From: an uncultured Bryobacteraceae bacterium
GTDB lineage: Bacteria > Acidobacteriota > Terriglobia > Bryobacterales > Bryobacteraceae
Length of the DNA stretch: 64,000 nucleotides
Assembly: GCA_938003835.1 (NCBI GenBank)
Contig: CALKXJ010000002.1
Coordinates: forward strand, 124,001 to 188,000
Direction of reading: 5' to 3'
The position numbers and the translations under genes were made by a program. Shown here one piece after another: positions 1-8,679 of this stretch. The first letter of the stretch is position 1. Every line of letters starts with the position of its first letter. The notes under the pieces were generated by a model that saw only the letters and a list, made by a program, of their open reading frames with translations, ran no database searches and had not been told where the DNA came from.

Positions 1-1
1 G

Positions 2-622
2 GCCAACATCCTGAAGGTCACCGTCTACAAGGAGATGTACACGCGCGTGGGCGAGAGCTGGGTTCCGGATCTGCTGGTGGAGATCAAGACGCCTTACATC
101 AGCCACGTGCCGGACCGTTACCACGGCCTGCCCAACCAGACGGCCGAGAGCTTCCTGGCCGACGTCTTCGTCCCGGCGGATGCACCGCCGGGCCGGATGA
201 AGCTGGACGCGCAACTGCACTTCGACAAGCGCTGGATCATCTACCCCATGGAGATTCGGATCTCGGACGTGGTGGCGCCGGCGGCCAAGTCCCATGCGGG
301 ACGCTTGCCGCCGCTCGAGGCCCGCTCGGACGCGGCGGCGCTGGGTCCGCTGCGGTCCTATCTGTGCGGCGCCGCCGAGCCGCGTCTCGACGGGCCGCTC
401 TCGGCGCGGTGGATCATCCGGCGGAATGTGGCCGAGGACATGGCGCTGGCCGAAGCGCGCGAAGCGGAGTTGGGCAAGCAAGAGGTGGCTCGCGGCATTT
501 TGCGTGGGCTGGGGATGGATGCGGGGAAGTTTTGCGCCGCCGGCCGCGTCGAGTCCCCGCTCGGGCCGGAGTGGTACCTGCGCGGGCGGGACTTCCTCTA
601 CCGGGGCAAGATCGACCCGTAA
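2..622 (+). CDS. Hypothetical protein, 5' end outside the window
   Basis: The frame is open from the first bases of the window to a TAA at 620-622, so the true start lies upstream and only about 206 C-terminal residues are visible. The visible part begins with alternating hydrophobic and polar residues typical of beta strands. It contains a Pro/Asp-rich middle ([19 protein letters not shown]) and ends with an Arg/Glu-rich helical segment and an aromatic tail ([12 protein letters not shown]). No catalytic motif or named domain is recognised. The next feature downstream is the tRNA-Ser gene on the same strand. Function unknown; it is accepted as coding because it is long, open to the edge and has normal codon composition. 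Confidence 0.6.
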   Translation, partial: ANILKVTVYKEMYTRVGESWVPDLLVEIKTPYISHVPDRYHGLPNQTAESFLADVFVPADAPPGRMKLDAQLHFDKRWIIYPMEIRISDVVAPAAKSHAGRLPPLEARSDAAALGPLRSYLCGAAEPRLDGPLSARWIIRRNVAEDMALAEAREAELGKQEVARGILRGLGMDAGKFCAAGRVESPLGPEWYLRGRDFLYRGKIDP

Positions 623-682
623 GCGGCGACGGCCGGCCGCTCGACGCGATAGACTGGAGGGGAAGCCCTCAATGGCGGCGCC

Positions 683-772
683 GGAGAGGTGGCCGAGTGG
701 CTGAAGGCGCACGCTTGGAAAGCGTGTATAGGGGAAACTCTATCGAGGGTTCGAATCCCTCCCTCTCCGCCA
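683..772 (+). tRNA. tRNA-Ser (anticodon GGA)
   Basis: The acceptor stem GGAGAGG (683-689) pairs with CCTCTCC (762-768), followed by discriminator G769 and a genome-encoded CCA (770-772). The anticodon stem CACGC/GCGTG (710-714/722-726) encloses the loop TTGGAAA with anticodon GGA at 717-719, which reads UCC and UCU. A long variable arm (around 727-744) is typical of class II serine tRNAs, and the T loop GTTCGAATC is canonical. A TAGACT hexamer at 650-655 could be its -10 element, without a convincing -35. Confidence 0.97.
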
Positions 773-787
773 TCCCCCAGAGCTGTT

Positions 788-799
788 CGCGAATTCGCG
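788..799. repeat. Perfect 12-bp palindrome CGCGAATTCGCG
   Basis: This self-complementary dodecamer lies between the end of tRNA-Ser and the end of the convergent yceH gene. It could form a small hairpin with a four-base AATT loop, but no T-tract follows on either strand, so a terminator role is only possible. Confidence 0.3.
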
Positions 800-809
800 C
801 TCGGGCACG

Positions 810-1460
810 CTAGCCGGCAAGGAGTCCCAGCCTACGCTTGATCTCGTCGATTTCGGCGCGCAGCGCGGCTAACTCGGCCTCCAAAGCGGCGAGCCGGTCC
901 CGGCGGGCCGGGGCGCTCGTCGGCAGGGCGGCAGGCGTCTCCGCTGAAGCTGGAGGCGGCCCGGAAAGCAGGTGGACGTAGCGGTGCTCGCGACTGCCGG
1001 GTTGCCGCGGCAGGATGGCGACCAGCGGCGGCGTCTGCTGCTGCATGCGCTCGAGGCAACTGACCACTTCCTCGACGTCGGAAAACTCGTAAAGCGGCGC
1101 GCTGCGGGCGCGCAGCTCGCCCGGCGTCTGGGCTCCCCTCAGCATCAGCACGCACAGTAAAGCCGCTTCGCGGCGGCCGAGGTTGAGCCGCTCGGTAAGC
1201 CTCTGACGGTGCTTGGGCACGCGCATCCCCGCTCCGGTGATCGTGCCTGCCAAGCCTCTCTGGCGGAGCCGCTCGAGCGCCTCCATGACAGTCTGCTCGT
1301 CGTATTCGACGACCGGGTCGCGGCTGTTCTTCTGGTTACAGGCGTGCACCAAGGCATTGAGCGAGAGCGGATAGTAGTCCGGCGTGGTAACTTCCTTCTC
1401 CATCAACGCTCCGAGGACGCGGACTTCGACAGGATCGAGCGCCAGCTCCACGCTACTCAA
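810..1460 (-). CDS. yceH: YceH-family (DUF480/UPF0502) protein
   Basis: A 216-residue protein, the usual length for this family (E. coli YceH is about 215). It has two winged-helix-like domains: residues 1-85 contain [20 protein letters not shown] and the family-typical NQKNSRDPV, and residues 90-165 contain [22 protein letters not shown] short Ala/Arg-rich linker follows, then a C-terminal coiled coil ([20 protein letters not shown]). The biochemical role of the family is not established. The start is TTG at 1458-1460; an in-frame GTG at 1451 is the alternative, and no ATG is available. It is divergent from the sulfatase-fold gene at 1559 and convergent with tRNA-Ser. Confidence 0.88.
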   Translation of the reverse strand: MSSVELALDPVEVRVLGALMEKEVTTPDYYPLSLNALVHACNQKNSRDPVVEYDEQTVMEALERLRQRGLAGTITGAGMRVPKHRQRLTERLNLGRREAALLCVLMLRGAQTPGELRARSAPLYEFSDVEEVVSCLERMQQQTPPLVAILPRQPGSREHRYVHLLSGPPPASAETPAALPTSAPARRDRLAALEAELAALRAEIDEIKRRLGLLAG

Positions 1461-1492
1461 CCTAACACAGGCGGGGCACGGCTCCAGGTTGA

Positions 1493-1498
1493 TAGAAT
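1493..1498 (+). promoter_or_regulatory. Candidate -10 element (TAGAAT)
   Basis: TAGAAT in the 98-base divergent spacer between yceH and the membrane sulfatase-fold gene (ATG at 1559). No good -35 is visible, so this is a weak call. Confidence 0.3.
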
Positions 1499-1558
1499 AT
1501 AAGATCTTTGCGATTGAGACGCTGTGGCAGCGGCCCCATCCCGTACTCAGATTCCGCG

Positions 1559-3652
1559 ATGATACCTGTCAACGACGAAGAAAGCGACAACATCGCCGAA
1601 CCGCGAGCTAAGCCTACGCCCCTGCTGGTTGCACTGGTCACGGCGCTTCTGATCGGCGCCGGCGACATTCTCATCGCCTTTCCGCGCTCTCCGGAATCGT
1701 GGCCGACGCTCGGTGAGATCCTGCCGCCGCTGGCCGCAACGGCCGCTGTTGCCTTCGTAGCCTTCCTCCTGCTCTGGTACGGGGTGCTCCGGGGCCTGGC
1801 CCGGCGGCGCGGGCTTCGGGAGACACCCGTGGCGATCGCAGCAGCGGTTTTTCTCGTCCTCTCATTCGCGCTTATCTCCGGTGAAGGACTGCTGTCGGCG
1901 GAACTGCTTCGCTGGACGGGACTCCTGCGCGGCGCGGTGACCTTGGTGGCCGCGGCGGCGCTTGCCCGGATAGTTTATGACAGGCTGACCAGCCCGGCAA
2001 CTTCGCTCCGCCTGTTATCGTGGGGCGCCCGGATGAGCCGCCTTCTACCGGCCCTCTTGCTGCTCGCTGTCCTGGCCGCATGGTATTTCAACCCGGCGCG
2101 CGATCCGCAGCTTGCGCATCCGAGAGGCGCCGCGATGACGGCGGGCGCGCTCCTGGTGGCTTTTGGCGCGCTCAGTTGGCGTGCGTCGGCGCGTTGGGCC
2201 GCGCGGCTGACAGCGTCCGTTTTTGCCGGGCTGCTGGCTGTGGGGGCGGTGGCGCTCTGGGAACGGGACAATTTCCTCAAGACGCGGGCAGGCGGGGCAG
2301 CGCCAGGCGACCCCGCGGTGAAGCACGTCATCCTGATTTCGGCCGATTCGCTGCGCGCCGATGCGCTCTCGGCTTACAGCCCCGGGGGCAACCCGACGCC
2401 GAACCTGGATCGGCTGGCCGCCGATGCCGCTCTGTTCCGGCACGCCTACAGCGCCGCCTCGTGGACTCTCCCCTCGACGGCTTCCCTGTTGACCGGCCTG
2501 CCCTCGTTTGCCCACGAGGTGTTCTGGATCACCTCGCGGCTGGCCGACGAGATCCCGACGATCGCGGATCTGATGGCCGAGGCGGGCTACAAGACCGCTG
2601 CGATCACGGACAACCCCGTGCTCGATCCGCGGCTCAACCTGTACAAGGGCTTCCAGGAGTATGTGCATTACCCGCGGCCCTGGCCGTGGGAAGCCGATGC
2701 CGCGGGCCGGCGGTTGCTGGCGCGCCTGGCGCCTTCGCGCTACCATCGCGGCGGAACCGAAGAGGTCACGCAGGCTGCCAGGCACTGGCTCGAGCAGCAC
2801 CGCGACGGGCCCTTTTTTCTTTGGATCCACTACTTCGATCCGCACGTTCCCTACAGCCCGCCGGAGCGCTTCCTGCCCGCCGGCAAGGTCCCGCCGGGCA
2901 TCGGAACGTCGTTCGATCAGCACGTCGAAGTGGTGGCGGGAACGCGGCTGCTGACGGCGGAGGAGCGCGAGTGGGTCCGCCAGCTTTATCTGGCCGAGGT
3001 GCGCTACCTGGACGAGCAGGTCGGCCTGCTGATGGACGTCCTCAAGCGCCTGGGCTTTTACGAGGACGCCCTGATCGTCTTTACCAGCGATCACGGCGAG
3101 GAGTTCTGGGAGCATGGAGCATATCAGCACGGCCACAGCATGTACGACGAGGTGGTGTCGGTTCCCCTGCTCGTGAAATTCCCGGGATCACGCCATAAAG
3201 GCGTCTACTCGCCGCGTGTGTCGAACCAGTTCGTGACGCCGACCCTCGCTGAGGTGTGTGGCCTGCGGCCCAAGCGGGCCTGCTATAGCGCTCCGTCTCT
3301 GGCGGCGCTGGCCGCGGGCCGGAGGCCGGCGAGCGAGGCCTCCGCGCTGGTGCAGGCCGGCACCTGTTATCAGGAGGAGCTCGAGGCGGTGATTTTCCAC
3401 GGGGATTATAAGCTGATCCGGCGGCTCGGAACGCACCGGGAGGAGCTCTTCAATCTGCGTTCGGACCCGCGCGAGTCGCGCTGCCTGCTTGCCTCCGCCC
3501 CGGCTCAGGCCGAAGCCGGGCGCCGGGCGCTGGAAGAGTTGCGCGAACACCTGCGGCAGGTGCGGGCCTGCTATCAGCCGGCTGAGCGGCAGGCGCCGGA
3601 GGCGGGCCGGGAGCGCCTGCGCCAACTCAAAAGTCTCGGGTACCTGAACTGA
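1559..3652 (+). CDS. Membrane-anchored sulfatase/phosphatase-fold hydrolase lacking the formylglycine motif
   Basis: 697 residues from the ATG at 1559; an in-frame TTG 17 codons earlier is less likely. Residues 20 to about 245 hold roughly seven hydrophobic segments (such as LLVALVTALLIGAGDILIAF). A sulfatase-family domain fills the rest. Metal-binding motifs are visible: SADSLRADAL near the start of the domain, and later SDHGEEFWEH and QHGHSMYDE. The position that in true sulfatases reads C-x-P-x-R is here TLPST at residues 303-307. Thr therefore replaces the Cys/Ser that becomes formylglycine, and the Arg is also missing. Thr nucleophiles occur in related phosphatases, phosphoethanolamine transferases and LTA-synthase-like enzymes, so a phospho-substrate is more likely than a sulfate ester. 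The substrate is unknown. The catalytic domain probably faces the periplasm. Confidence 0.85.
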   Translation: MIPVNDEESDNIAEPRAKPTPLLVALVTALLIGAGDILIAFPRSPESWPTLGEILPPLAATAAVAFVAFLLLWYGVLRGLARRRGLRETPVAIAAAVFLVLSFALISGEGLLSAELLRWTGLLRGAVTLVAAAALARIVYDRLTSPATSLRLLSWGARMSRLLPALLLLAVLAAWYFNPARDPQLAHPRGAAMTAGALLVAFGALSWRASARWAARLTASVFAGLLAVGAVALWERDNFLKTRAGGAAPGDPAVKHVILISADSLRADALSAYSPGGNPTPNLDRLAADAALFRHAYSAASWTLPSTASLLTGLPSFAHEVFWITSRLADEIPTIADLMAEAGYKTAAITDNPVLDPRLNLYKGFQEYVHYPRPWPWEADAAGRRLLARLAPSRYHRGGTEEVTQAARHWLEQHRDGPFFLWIHYFDPHVPYSPPERFLPAGKVPPGIGTSFDQHVEVVAGTRLLTAEEREWVRQLYLAEVRYLDEQVGLLMDVLKRLGFYEDALIVFTSDHGEEFWEHGAYQHGHSMYDEVVSVPLLVKFPGSRHKGVYSPRVSNQFVTPTLAEVCGLRPKRACYSAPSLAALAAGRRPASEASALVQAGTCYQEELEAVIFHGDYKLIRRLGTHREELFNLRSDPRESRCLLASAPAQAEAGRRALEELREHLRQVRACYQPAERQAPEAGRERLRQLKSLGYLN

Positions 3653-3661
3653 TTCCGGCGG

Positions 3662-3667
3662 TATAAT
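3662..3667 (+). promoter_or_regulatory. Candidate -10 element (TATAAT)
   Basis: A perfect TATAAT just after the stop of the sulfatase-fold gene and 69 bases before the ATG chosen for the PilZ gene. The bases 17 upstream do not resemble TTGACA. Confidence 0.4.
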
Positions 3668-3736
3668 AGCCGCAGTCGTGCTCACGCCCGGCTGGACTAC
3701 TAATTGTTCGCCCCGCCCGCGCCGATAGTTGGGTGT

Positions 3737-4102
3737 ATGCAGGACCGCCGTAGCGAACCCCGGTTGCTGTGCGCCGACCTGGTCGAGGTCGAATGGAAGG
3801 ACACTTCCGGGCGGCGGCGGCGCGCGGTGGCCAACCTGGAGGACATTTCGCTCTCCGGCGCCTGCCTGCAACTGGACGTGGCCATTCCGCTCGAGACCAT
3901 CGTCACGATCACGCATCCGAACGGGGAGCTCACGGGCACGGTCCGCTACTGCATCTACCGCGAGATCGGCTATTTCCTCGGGATCCGGTTCGAGCCGGGC
4001 TCGAAGTGGTCCAGGCAGCAGTTCGAGCCCCGGCACCTGCTCGATCCGCGGCGACTGGTGGGCCGCCCGAAAAAAGGGACGACTTCGGGCAAGGCGGGCT
4101 AG
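3737..4102 (+). CDS. Single-domain PilZ protein
   Basis: 121 residues from the ATG at 3737; a TTG 11 codons upstream is in frame but would add only a short Pro-rich leader. Both parts of the c-di-GMP-binding PilZ signature are present: RRSEPR (RxxxR) at the N-terminus and DISLSG (D/NxSxxG) about 35 residues later. The remainder is beta-rich and matches one PilZ barrel. The C-terminus is basic (GRPKKGTTSGK). It probably binds c-di-GMP and relays it to a partner; no flagellar, pilus or cellulose genes are nearby to suggest which one. It sits alone between the sulfatase-fold gene and trpB2. Confidence 0.87.
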   Translation: MQDRRSEPRLLCADLVEVEWKDTSGRRRRAVANLEDISLSGACLQLDVAIPLETIVTITHPNGELTGTVRYCIYREIGYFLGIRFEPGSKWSRQQFEPRHLLDPRRLVGRPKKGTTSGKAG

Positions 4103-4136
4103 GTCGCCGGCAGACGCCCCGCGGGCCGGCTTGTTC

Positions 4137-4142
4137 TACAAT
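4137..4142 (+). promoter_or_regulatory. Candidate -10 element (TACAAT) upstream of trpB2
   Basis: TACAAT 31 bases before the trpB2 ATG. The gene also has a good ribosome site, AGGAG at 4164-4168 with 5-base spacing, so this transcript would have a normal short leader. No clear -35. Confidence 0.35.
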
Positions 4143-4173
4143 AAACGGTTTCATTCTCTAGCCAGGAGCCCTC

Positions 4174-5505
4174 ATGCCCGAGACCACCAAGTACGTCTTG
4201 ACCGAAGCGGAGATGCCTGCGCACTGGGTGAATGTGCTGCCATCGCTTAAAGAGCCGATGGACCCGCCACTACACCCGGCCACTATGAAACCGCTGACGC
4301 CGGATGATCTGGCGCCCATTTTCCCCATGGGTCTGATCGAACAGGAGATGTCGATGCAGCCGGAAATCGACATCCCCGGCGAGGTGATCGACATCCTGAA
4401 GCTGTGGCGGCCCACGCCGCTATACCGCGCGCGTCGACTGGAGCAAGCGCTCGACACACCGGCCCACATCTATTACAAGTACGAAGGCGTCAGCCCGGCG
4501 GGCAGCCATAAGCCCAACACGGCGGTGGCGCAGGCCTACTACAACAAGAAAGCCGGCATCCGGCGCCTGGCCACGGAAACCGGCGCCGGGCAGTGGGGCA
4601 GCGCGCTCGCGCTCGCCACCCGCCTGTTCGGCCTGGAATGCACGGTCTACATGGTCAAGGTGAGCTATCACCAGAAGCCCTACCGCCGGCTGATGATCAA
4701 CACCTGGGGCGGAGAGATCTACCCGAGCCCCAGCGACCGCACGCAGTCGGGCCGGGCGATCCTCGAGCAGGACCCGGACTCGCCGGGCAGCCTGGGGATC
4801 GCCATTAGCGAGGCGGTGGAGGATGCCGCCACGCATCCGGACACGAACTATTCGCTCGGCAGCGTGCTCAACCACGTCTGCCTGCACCAGACGGTGATCG
4901 GGCTGGAGGCCAAGAAGCAGATGGCGCTGGCAGGCGAGGAGCCGGACGTGGTGATCGGCTGTTTCGGCGGCGGCAGCAACTTCGCCGGGATCGCCCTGCC
5001 CTATCTGCTCGACCGGTTCAACGGATCCCCGGTGCGGCTGCTGGCGGCCGAGCCGGAGGCCTGCCCCTCGCTGACCCGCGGGCGGTTCGATTACGACTAT
5101 GGCGACACGGCAGGCCTGACGCCGCTGCTCAAGATGTATACGCTCGGGCACAAGTTCGTGCCACCCCGCATTCACGCCGGCGGCCTGCGCTACCACGGCG
5201 CCGCGCCTCTGTGCAGCCACCTGCTCAGGCACGGCTGGCTCGAGGCCAAGGCCTTTCCCCAGCTTGCCGTCTTCGATGCCGCGCTCCAGTTCGCGCAGAC
5301 CGAGGGGATCATCCCGGCGCCTGAGTCGGCTCACGCCATCCGGGCGGCGGTCGATGAAGCGCTGGCGGCGCGCGAGGAAGGCCGCAAGCGCGTCATCCTG
5401 TTCAATCTGAGCGGGCACGGCCACTTCGACATGTCTGCCTACGAGAACTACCTGGCGGGCAAGCTGGAAAACTTCGGCTACCAGCCGGTGGATGAGGAAG
5501 GCTGA
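4174..5505 (+). CDS. trpB2: TrpB2-type tryptophan synthase beta chain
   Basis: 443 residues, longer than classic TrpB (about 400) and matching the TrpB2 subgroup, which often lies outside the trp operon. The PLP-binding lysine is K113 in GSHKPNTA, and the phosphate-binding loop GGGSN is at residues 265-269. The N-terminal extension ([19 protein letters not shown]) and the [14 protein letters not shown] block are typical of TrpB2. It would condense indole with serine in the cytoplasm, possibly acting as an indole salvage enzyme without TrpA; no trpA or other trp gene is in the window. The start is supported by AGGAG at 4164-4168. The downstream gene starts 8 bases after its stop and may be cotranscribed. 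Confidence 0.92.
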   Translation: MPETTKYVLTEAEMPAHWVNVLPSLKEPMDPPLHPATMKPLTPDDLAPIFPMGLIEQEMSMQPEIDIPGEVIDILKLWRPTPLYRARRLEQALDTPAHIYYKYEGVSPAGSHKPNTAVAQAYYNKKAGIRRLATETGAGQWGSALALATRLFGLECTVYMVKVSYHQKPYRRLMINTWGGEIYPSPSDRTQSGRAILEQDPDSPGSLGIAISEAVEDAATHPDTNYSLGSVLNHVCLHQTVIGLEAKKQMALAGEEPDVVIGCFGGGSNFAGIALPYLLDRFNGSPVRLLAAEPEACPSLTRGRFDYDYGDTAGLTPLLKMYTLGHKFVPPRIHAGGLRYHGAAPLCSHLLRHGWLEAKAFPQLAVFDAALQFAQTEGIIPAPESAHAIRAAVDEALAAREEGRKRVILFNLSGHGHFDMSAYENYLAGKLENFGYQPVDEEG

Positions 5506-5513
5506 GCCGGCTC

Positions 5514-6728
5514 ATGCGGCTGACGCGGCGGAAGCTTCTGGGTGCGGCGGGGCTCGCTGCCGCCGCGGCGAGTCCCGGCGCGCCCGTCCGCCCGATTACA
5601 CGCGGGCCGAAATTCCACTGGTTCGGCTATTACGACAAGCTCCAGTTCGACCCTGCCAGCCGGTATGCGCTCGGCATGGAGGTGGGCTTCGAGCACCGCT
5701 CACCGCGGCCCGACGACGTCATCGCCATCGGGATGGTGGACACCGAAGGCGGAGACCGCTGGATCGAGCTGGGCACAACCCGCGCCTGGAACTGGCAGCA
5801 GGGCGCGATGCTCCAGTGGCTGCCGGGCTCGGACCGGGAGGTAATCTGGAACGACCGCGCAGGAGACCGGTTTGTCTCTCACATCCTCGACATCAAGAGC
5901 CGCAAGAAGCGGACGCTTGCGGCGCCCATCTACGCCCTGGCGCCGGACGCCCGCTGGGCCGTCACCACCGATTTCCGGCGGCTCAATCACGTACGGCCGG
6001 GCTACGGCTACGGGGGCCTCGCCGACCCGAATCGGGACGTCGCCGCACCAGAGGATTCCGGCATCTGGCGCGTCGATCTCGCCACCGGAAAGACGGAGCT
6101 CATCATCTCCGTCGCGCAGGCGGTCCGGATCCCCTCCGGCGCGCAGGACTGGGGCCGGGCCACGCACTGGTTCAACCACCTGCTGGTGGCGCCGGACGGC
6201 AAGCGGTTCATCTTCCTGCACCGCTGGCGCGGGCCTCGCCACGGGAGCGGCTTCGGGACGCGCATGTTTACGGCCGGCGCAGACGGCTCGGACCTCTACG
6301 TGCTCGACCCCTACGGGCGCACCTCCCACTTCATCTGGCGAGACCCGGGCACGGTGCTCGCCTGGGCCTGGCATCCCTCGCACGGCGATAGGTTCTATCT
6401 GTTCCACGACAAGACGGAGCGGGTGGAAGTGGTGGGCCCGGGCGTGATGACGGAGAACGGGCACTGTTCCTATCTGCCCGGCAATCGGTGGATCCTCAAT
6501 GACACGTACCCCGACCGCGAGCGCCACCAGCACCTCTATCTCTATGAGGTCGCCACCGGGCGGCGCCTGGAGCTCGGCAGCTTCTCTTCGCCGCCCGAAT
6601 ACACCGGCGAGTGGCGCTGCGATCTGCATCCTCGCTCGAGCCCCGACGGCAAGAAAATTACGATCGATTCCCCGCATCGCGGCAATGGCCGCCAGATCTA
6701 CCTGATCGACATCAGCGGGCTTGTTTAA
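5514..6728 (+). CDS. Tat-exported beta-propeller protein of unknown function
   Basis: 404 residues. The N-terminus has a twin-arginine signal (LTRRKLLGAAG followed by an Ala-rich core). The mature part has repeated aromatic/Asp-rich blade-like strands (GDRFVSHILDIKS, HWFNHLLVAPDGKRFIFLHRW, SSPDGKKITIDSPHRGNGRQ), like a TolB/WD40-type propeller. Pieces such as LAPDARWAVTTDF and SPDGKKI resemble the PDG turns of TolB-like repeats. No catalytic motif was identified. It follows trpB2 by 8 bases and overlaps the end of convergent metW by 4 bases. Cotranscription with trpB2 may be accidental, because one product is cytoplasmic and the other exported. Related proteins are usually annotated as hypothetical. 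Confidence 0.75.
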   Translation: MRLTRRKLLGAAGLAAAAASPGAPVRPITRGPKFHWFGYYDKLQFDPASRYALGMEVGFEHRSPRPDDVIAIGMVDTEGGDRWIELGTTRAWNWQQGAMLQWLPGSDREVIWNDRAGDRFVSHILDIKSRKKRTLAAPIYALAPDARWAVTTDFRRLNHVRPGYGYGGLADPNRDVAAPEDSGIWRVDLATGKTELIISVAQAVRIPSGAQDWGRATHWFNHLLVAPDGKRFIFLHRWRGPRHGSGFGTRMFTAGADGSDLYVLDPYGRTSHFIWRDPGTVLAWAWHPSHGDRFYLFHDKTERVEVVGPGVMTENGHCSYLPGNRWILNDTYPDRERHQHLYLYEVATGRRLELGSFSSPPEYTGEWRCDLHPRSSPDGKKITIDSPHRGNGRQIYLIDISGLV

Positions 6729-7426
6729 AGGCGGCGCGCGCCGGGGCGCGGCTCCGGGCAGCAGATCATGAAGACCGCCACCTCGGCGAACAGGTTGGCC
6801 AGGAACGCGACGGTGTGGTGGCCGGCCAGGCAGATGCGCCGCTCGATGCGCCAGCCCTCGCGCGCGGCCAGCTCCTCGAAATCCTTCACCGTGAGGAAGT
6901 GGATGTTCGGCGAGTCGTACCACTCGTAGGGGAACAGGCGCGTCTTGGGCGCGCGGCCGGTCACCAGATGGGCCAGGCGGACCTTCCAGTGCCCGAAGTT
7001 GGGGAAGGCGACGATGGCGTGACGGCCGACGCGAAGCATTTCCCGCAGGACCTGGAGCGGGCGCCGGGTCTCCTGAAGGGTCTGGCTGAGGATCACGTAA
7101 TCGAAAGCCTGCTCCGGATAGTCGGTGAGGCCCTGGTCGATATCGCCCTGGTAGACGGAGACGCCGCGGGCGATCGCCTGCTTCACTTTCGAGACGTTGA
7201 TCTCGATGCCTCGGGCCTCGACGCCCTTGTTCTCGGCCAGCCAGGCCAGCAGCTCCCCGTCGCCGCAGCCCAAATCGAGCACGCGGCTGTTCTCTTCGAT
7301 CAACTCGCTGATGATGGCGTAGTCGCTGCGGCCGAGCAGCTCGCGCACGAACGGACCGCGATGAAGCGGCTGAGCGGGCCCCATCGGCCGCAGGTCCTCC
7401 GCGGCGGTTCGATCCTCGACGGCCAT
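6725..7426 (-). CDS. metW: MetW, methionine biosynthesis methyltransferase-fold protein
   Basis: 233 residues from the ATG at 7426. A longer reading to 7543 would run far into metX and adds no conserved sequence. It has a SAM-binding Rossmann motif (VLDLGCGDGELLAWL), the MetW-typical GIEINVSKVKQAIARGVSV and YQGDIDQGL, then DYVILSQTLQETRRPLQVL and PNFGHW. MetW occurs next to MetX and is needed with it for homoserine acylation in several bacteria. Here it starts 7 bases after metX ends, so the two form an operon. Its 3' end overlaps the convergent propeller gene by 4 bases. Confidence 0.93.
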   Translation of the reverse strand: MAVEDRTAAEDLRPMGPAQPLHRGPFVRELLGRSDYAIISELIEENSRVLDLGCGDGELLAWLAENKGVEARGIEINVSKVKQAIARGVSVYQGDIDQGLTDYPEQAFDYVILSQTLQETRRPLQVLREMLRVGRHAIVAFPNFGHWKVRLAHLVTGRAPKTRLFPYEWYDSPNIHFLTVKDFEELAAREGWRIERRICLAGHHTVAFLANLFAEVAVFMICCPEPRPGARRL

Positions 7427-7433
7427 GAAGTGC

Positions 7434-8585
7434 TTATGATACCGCCGGAACAGGCCCGATGGCGCGCCTGGTCCCCCGGCGCTGGATCTCCCGAAAGGTG
7501 CTGGCCAGGAAGCCGCGAACCACTTCCGTCTGCTCGGCGACATCCACCAGAAACGCGTCGTGGCCGTAGTTGGAGGTGAGCTCGCAGTAAGTAACGTCGC
7601 GGTTGAGGCTGCGCAGCGCGTTGACGATCTCCTGGGACTGGTAACTCGGATAGAGCCAGTCGGAGGTGAAGCTGATCACCAGGAAGCGCGCGGTGACCTT
7701 TTCGAGCGCCGCCACCAGCGACCCGCGGCCGTTGGTGATGTCGAAATAGTCCATCGCCTTGGTGATGTAAAGGTAGGAGTTGGCGTCGAAGCGGTCGACG
7801 AACTTCGTGCCGCGGTAGCGCAGATAGCTCTCGACTTCGAAGTCGATGTCGAAGTGGAAGCCAAAGCTCTCCTTGCCGCGCAGGCGCCGGCCGAACTTCT
7901 CGCGCATCGATTCGTCGCTCATGTAAGTGATGTGGCCGATCATGCGCGCCACGGCCAGGCCGCGCGCCGGAGGGCGGCCGCCGTAGTAATTGCCTTCGTT
8001 CCAGTCCGGATCGGCCATGATGGCCTGCCGGCCTACCTCGTTGAAGGCGATCTGCTGGGCGCTGTGACGCCAGGTGCCGGCGATGGGAATTGCCGAAGCG
8101 ATGGCGTCGGGGTAGTCGACCGCCCATTGCAGGGCCTGCATCGCCCCCATAGAGCCGCCGGCCACAGCCAGCAACCGTTCGATGCCCAGGTAGTCGACGA
8201 ACTTTTTCTGAAGGCGCACCATGTCGGCCTGGGTGATGACGGGAAACTCGAGCGCGTAGGGCTTGCCGGTAGCGGGGTTGATCGAGCTCGGACCCGTGGT
8301 GCCGCGGCAGCCGCCGAGCACGTTGGTGCACATCACGAAGTATTTGTCGGTGTCGAAGGCCTTGCCCGGCCCGATCATCGAATCCCACCAGCCGGGCTGG
8401 CCGGTCTCGCGGCTGATGCCCGCGGCGTGGGCGTCGCCGGTGAAGGCATGCAGGATCAGAATCGCATTGGATTTGTCGGCGTTGAGCTCCCCGTAAGTCT
8501 CGTAGGCCACGTCCACCGGGGCGAGCGTGGCCCCGCAGTCGAGCGGAAGAGAATCGAAGCGAACGTAGCGGGTTTCGACGATCAC
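7434..8585 (-). CDS. metX: Homoserine O-acetyltransferase MetX
   Basis: 383 residues from a GTG at 8583-8585. Homologues begin near ETRYVRF, and longer in-frame readings would overlap the divergent aldolase gene and contain unrelated sequence. It has the alpha/beta-hydrolase fold with the nucleophile elbow GGSMGAMQ, catalytic Asp in FTSDWLYP and His in [10 protein letters not shown]. The oxyanion/substrate region [14 protein letters not shown] is typical of MetX. It acylates L-homoserine (acetyl-CoA or succinyl-CoA cannot be told apart by eye) as the first committed step of methionine synthesis in the cytoplasm. It forms an operon with metW. I see no SAM riboswitch: a TATGCT hexamer lies only 12 bases before the GTG. 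Confidence 0.94.
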   Translation of the reverse strand: MIVETRYVRFDSLPLDCGATLAPVDVAYETYGELNADKSNAILILHAFTGDAHAAGISRETGQPGWWDSMIGPGKAFDTDKYFVMCTNVLGGCRGTTGPSSINPATGKPYALEFPVITQADMVRLQKKFVDYLGIERLLAVAGGSMGAMQALQWAVDYPDAIASAIPIAGTWRHSAQQIAFNEVGRQAIMADPDWNEGNYYGGRPPARGLAVARMIGHITYMSDESMREKFGRRLRGKESFGFHFDIDFEVESYLRYRGTKFVDRFDANSYLYITKAMDYFDITNGRGSLVAALEKVTARFLVISFTSDWLYPSYQSQEIVNALRSLNRDVTYCELTSNYGHDAFLVDVAEQTEVVRGFLASTFREIQRRGTRRAIGPVPAVS

Positions 8586-8597
8586 GGGATTACTTTC

Positions 8598-8603
8598 AGC
8601 ATA
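8598..8603 (-). promoter_or_regulatory. Candidate -10 element (TATGCT) close to the metX start
   Basis: TATGCT on the minus strand with 12 bases between it and the metX GTG. Transcription would begin about 5 bases before the start codon, leaving an almost leaderless mRNA. No clear -35. Confidence 0.35.
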
Positions 8604-8632
8604 GCAACGCCCCGGCGCCGCCAGCGCTCCGC

Positions 8633-8638
8633 TAGAAT
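8633..8638 (+). promoter_or_regulatory. Candidate -10 element (TAGAAT) for the aldolase gene
   Basis: TAGAAT 41 bases before the ATG at 8680, in the divergent spacer with metX. Weak -35. Confidence 0.3.
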
Positions 8639-8679
8639 GGGCTGGCGGCCTTCCGGGCCGCGCGACAGGGAATCTCGGC

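Noticed and set aside
788-799. The CGCGAATTCGCG palindrome as an integration site next to tRNA-Ser
   Set aside because: tRNA genes are common phage or island insertion sites, but no integrase, direct repeat of the tRNA 3' end or foreign-looking DNA follows; the palindrome is probably just a short hairpin.
8586-8679. SAM riboswitch upstream of metX
   Set aside because: The candidate -10 is only 12 bases from the metX start, and no riboswitch-like stem pattern is seen in the short divergent spacer.
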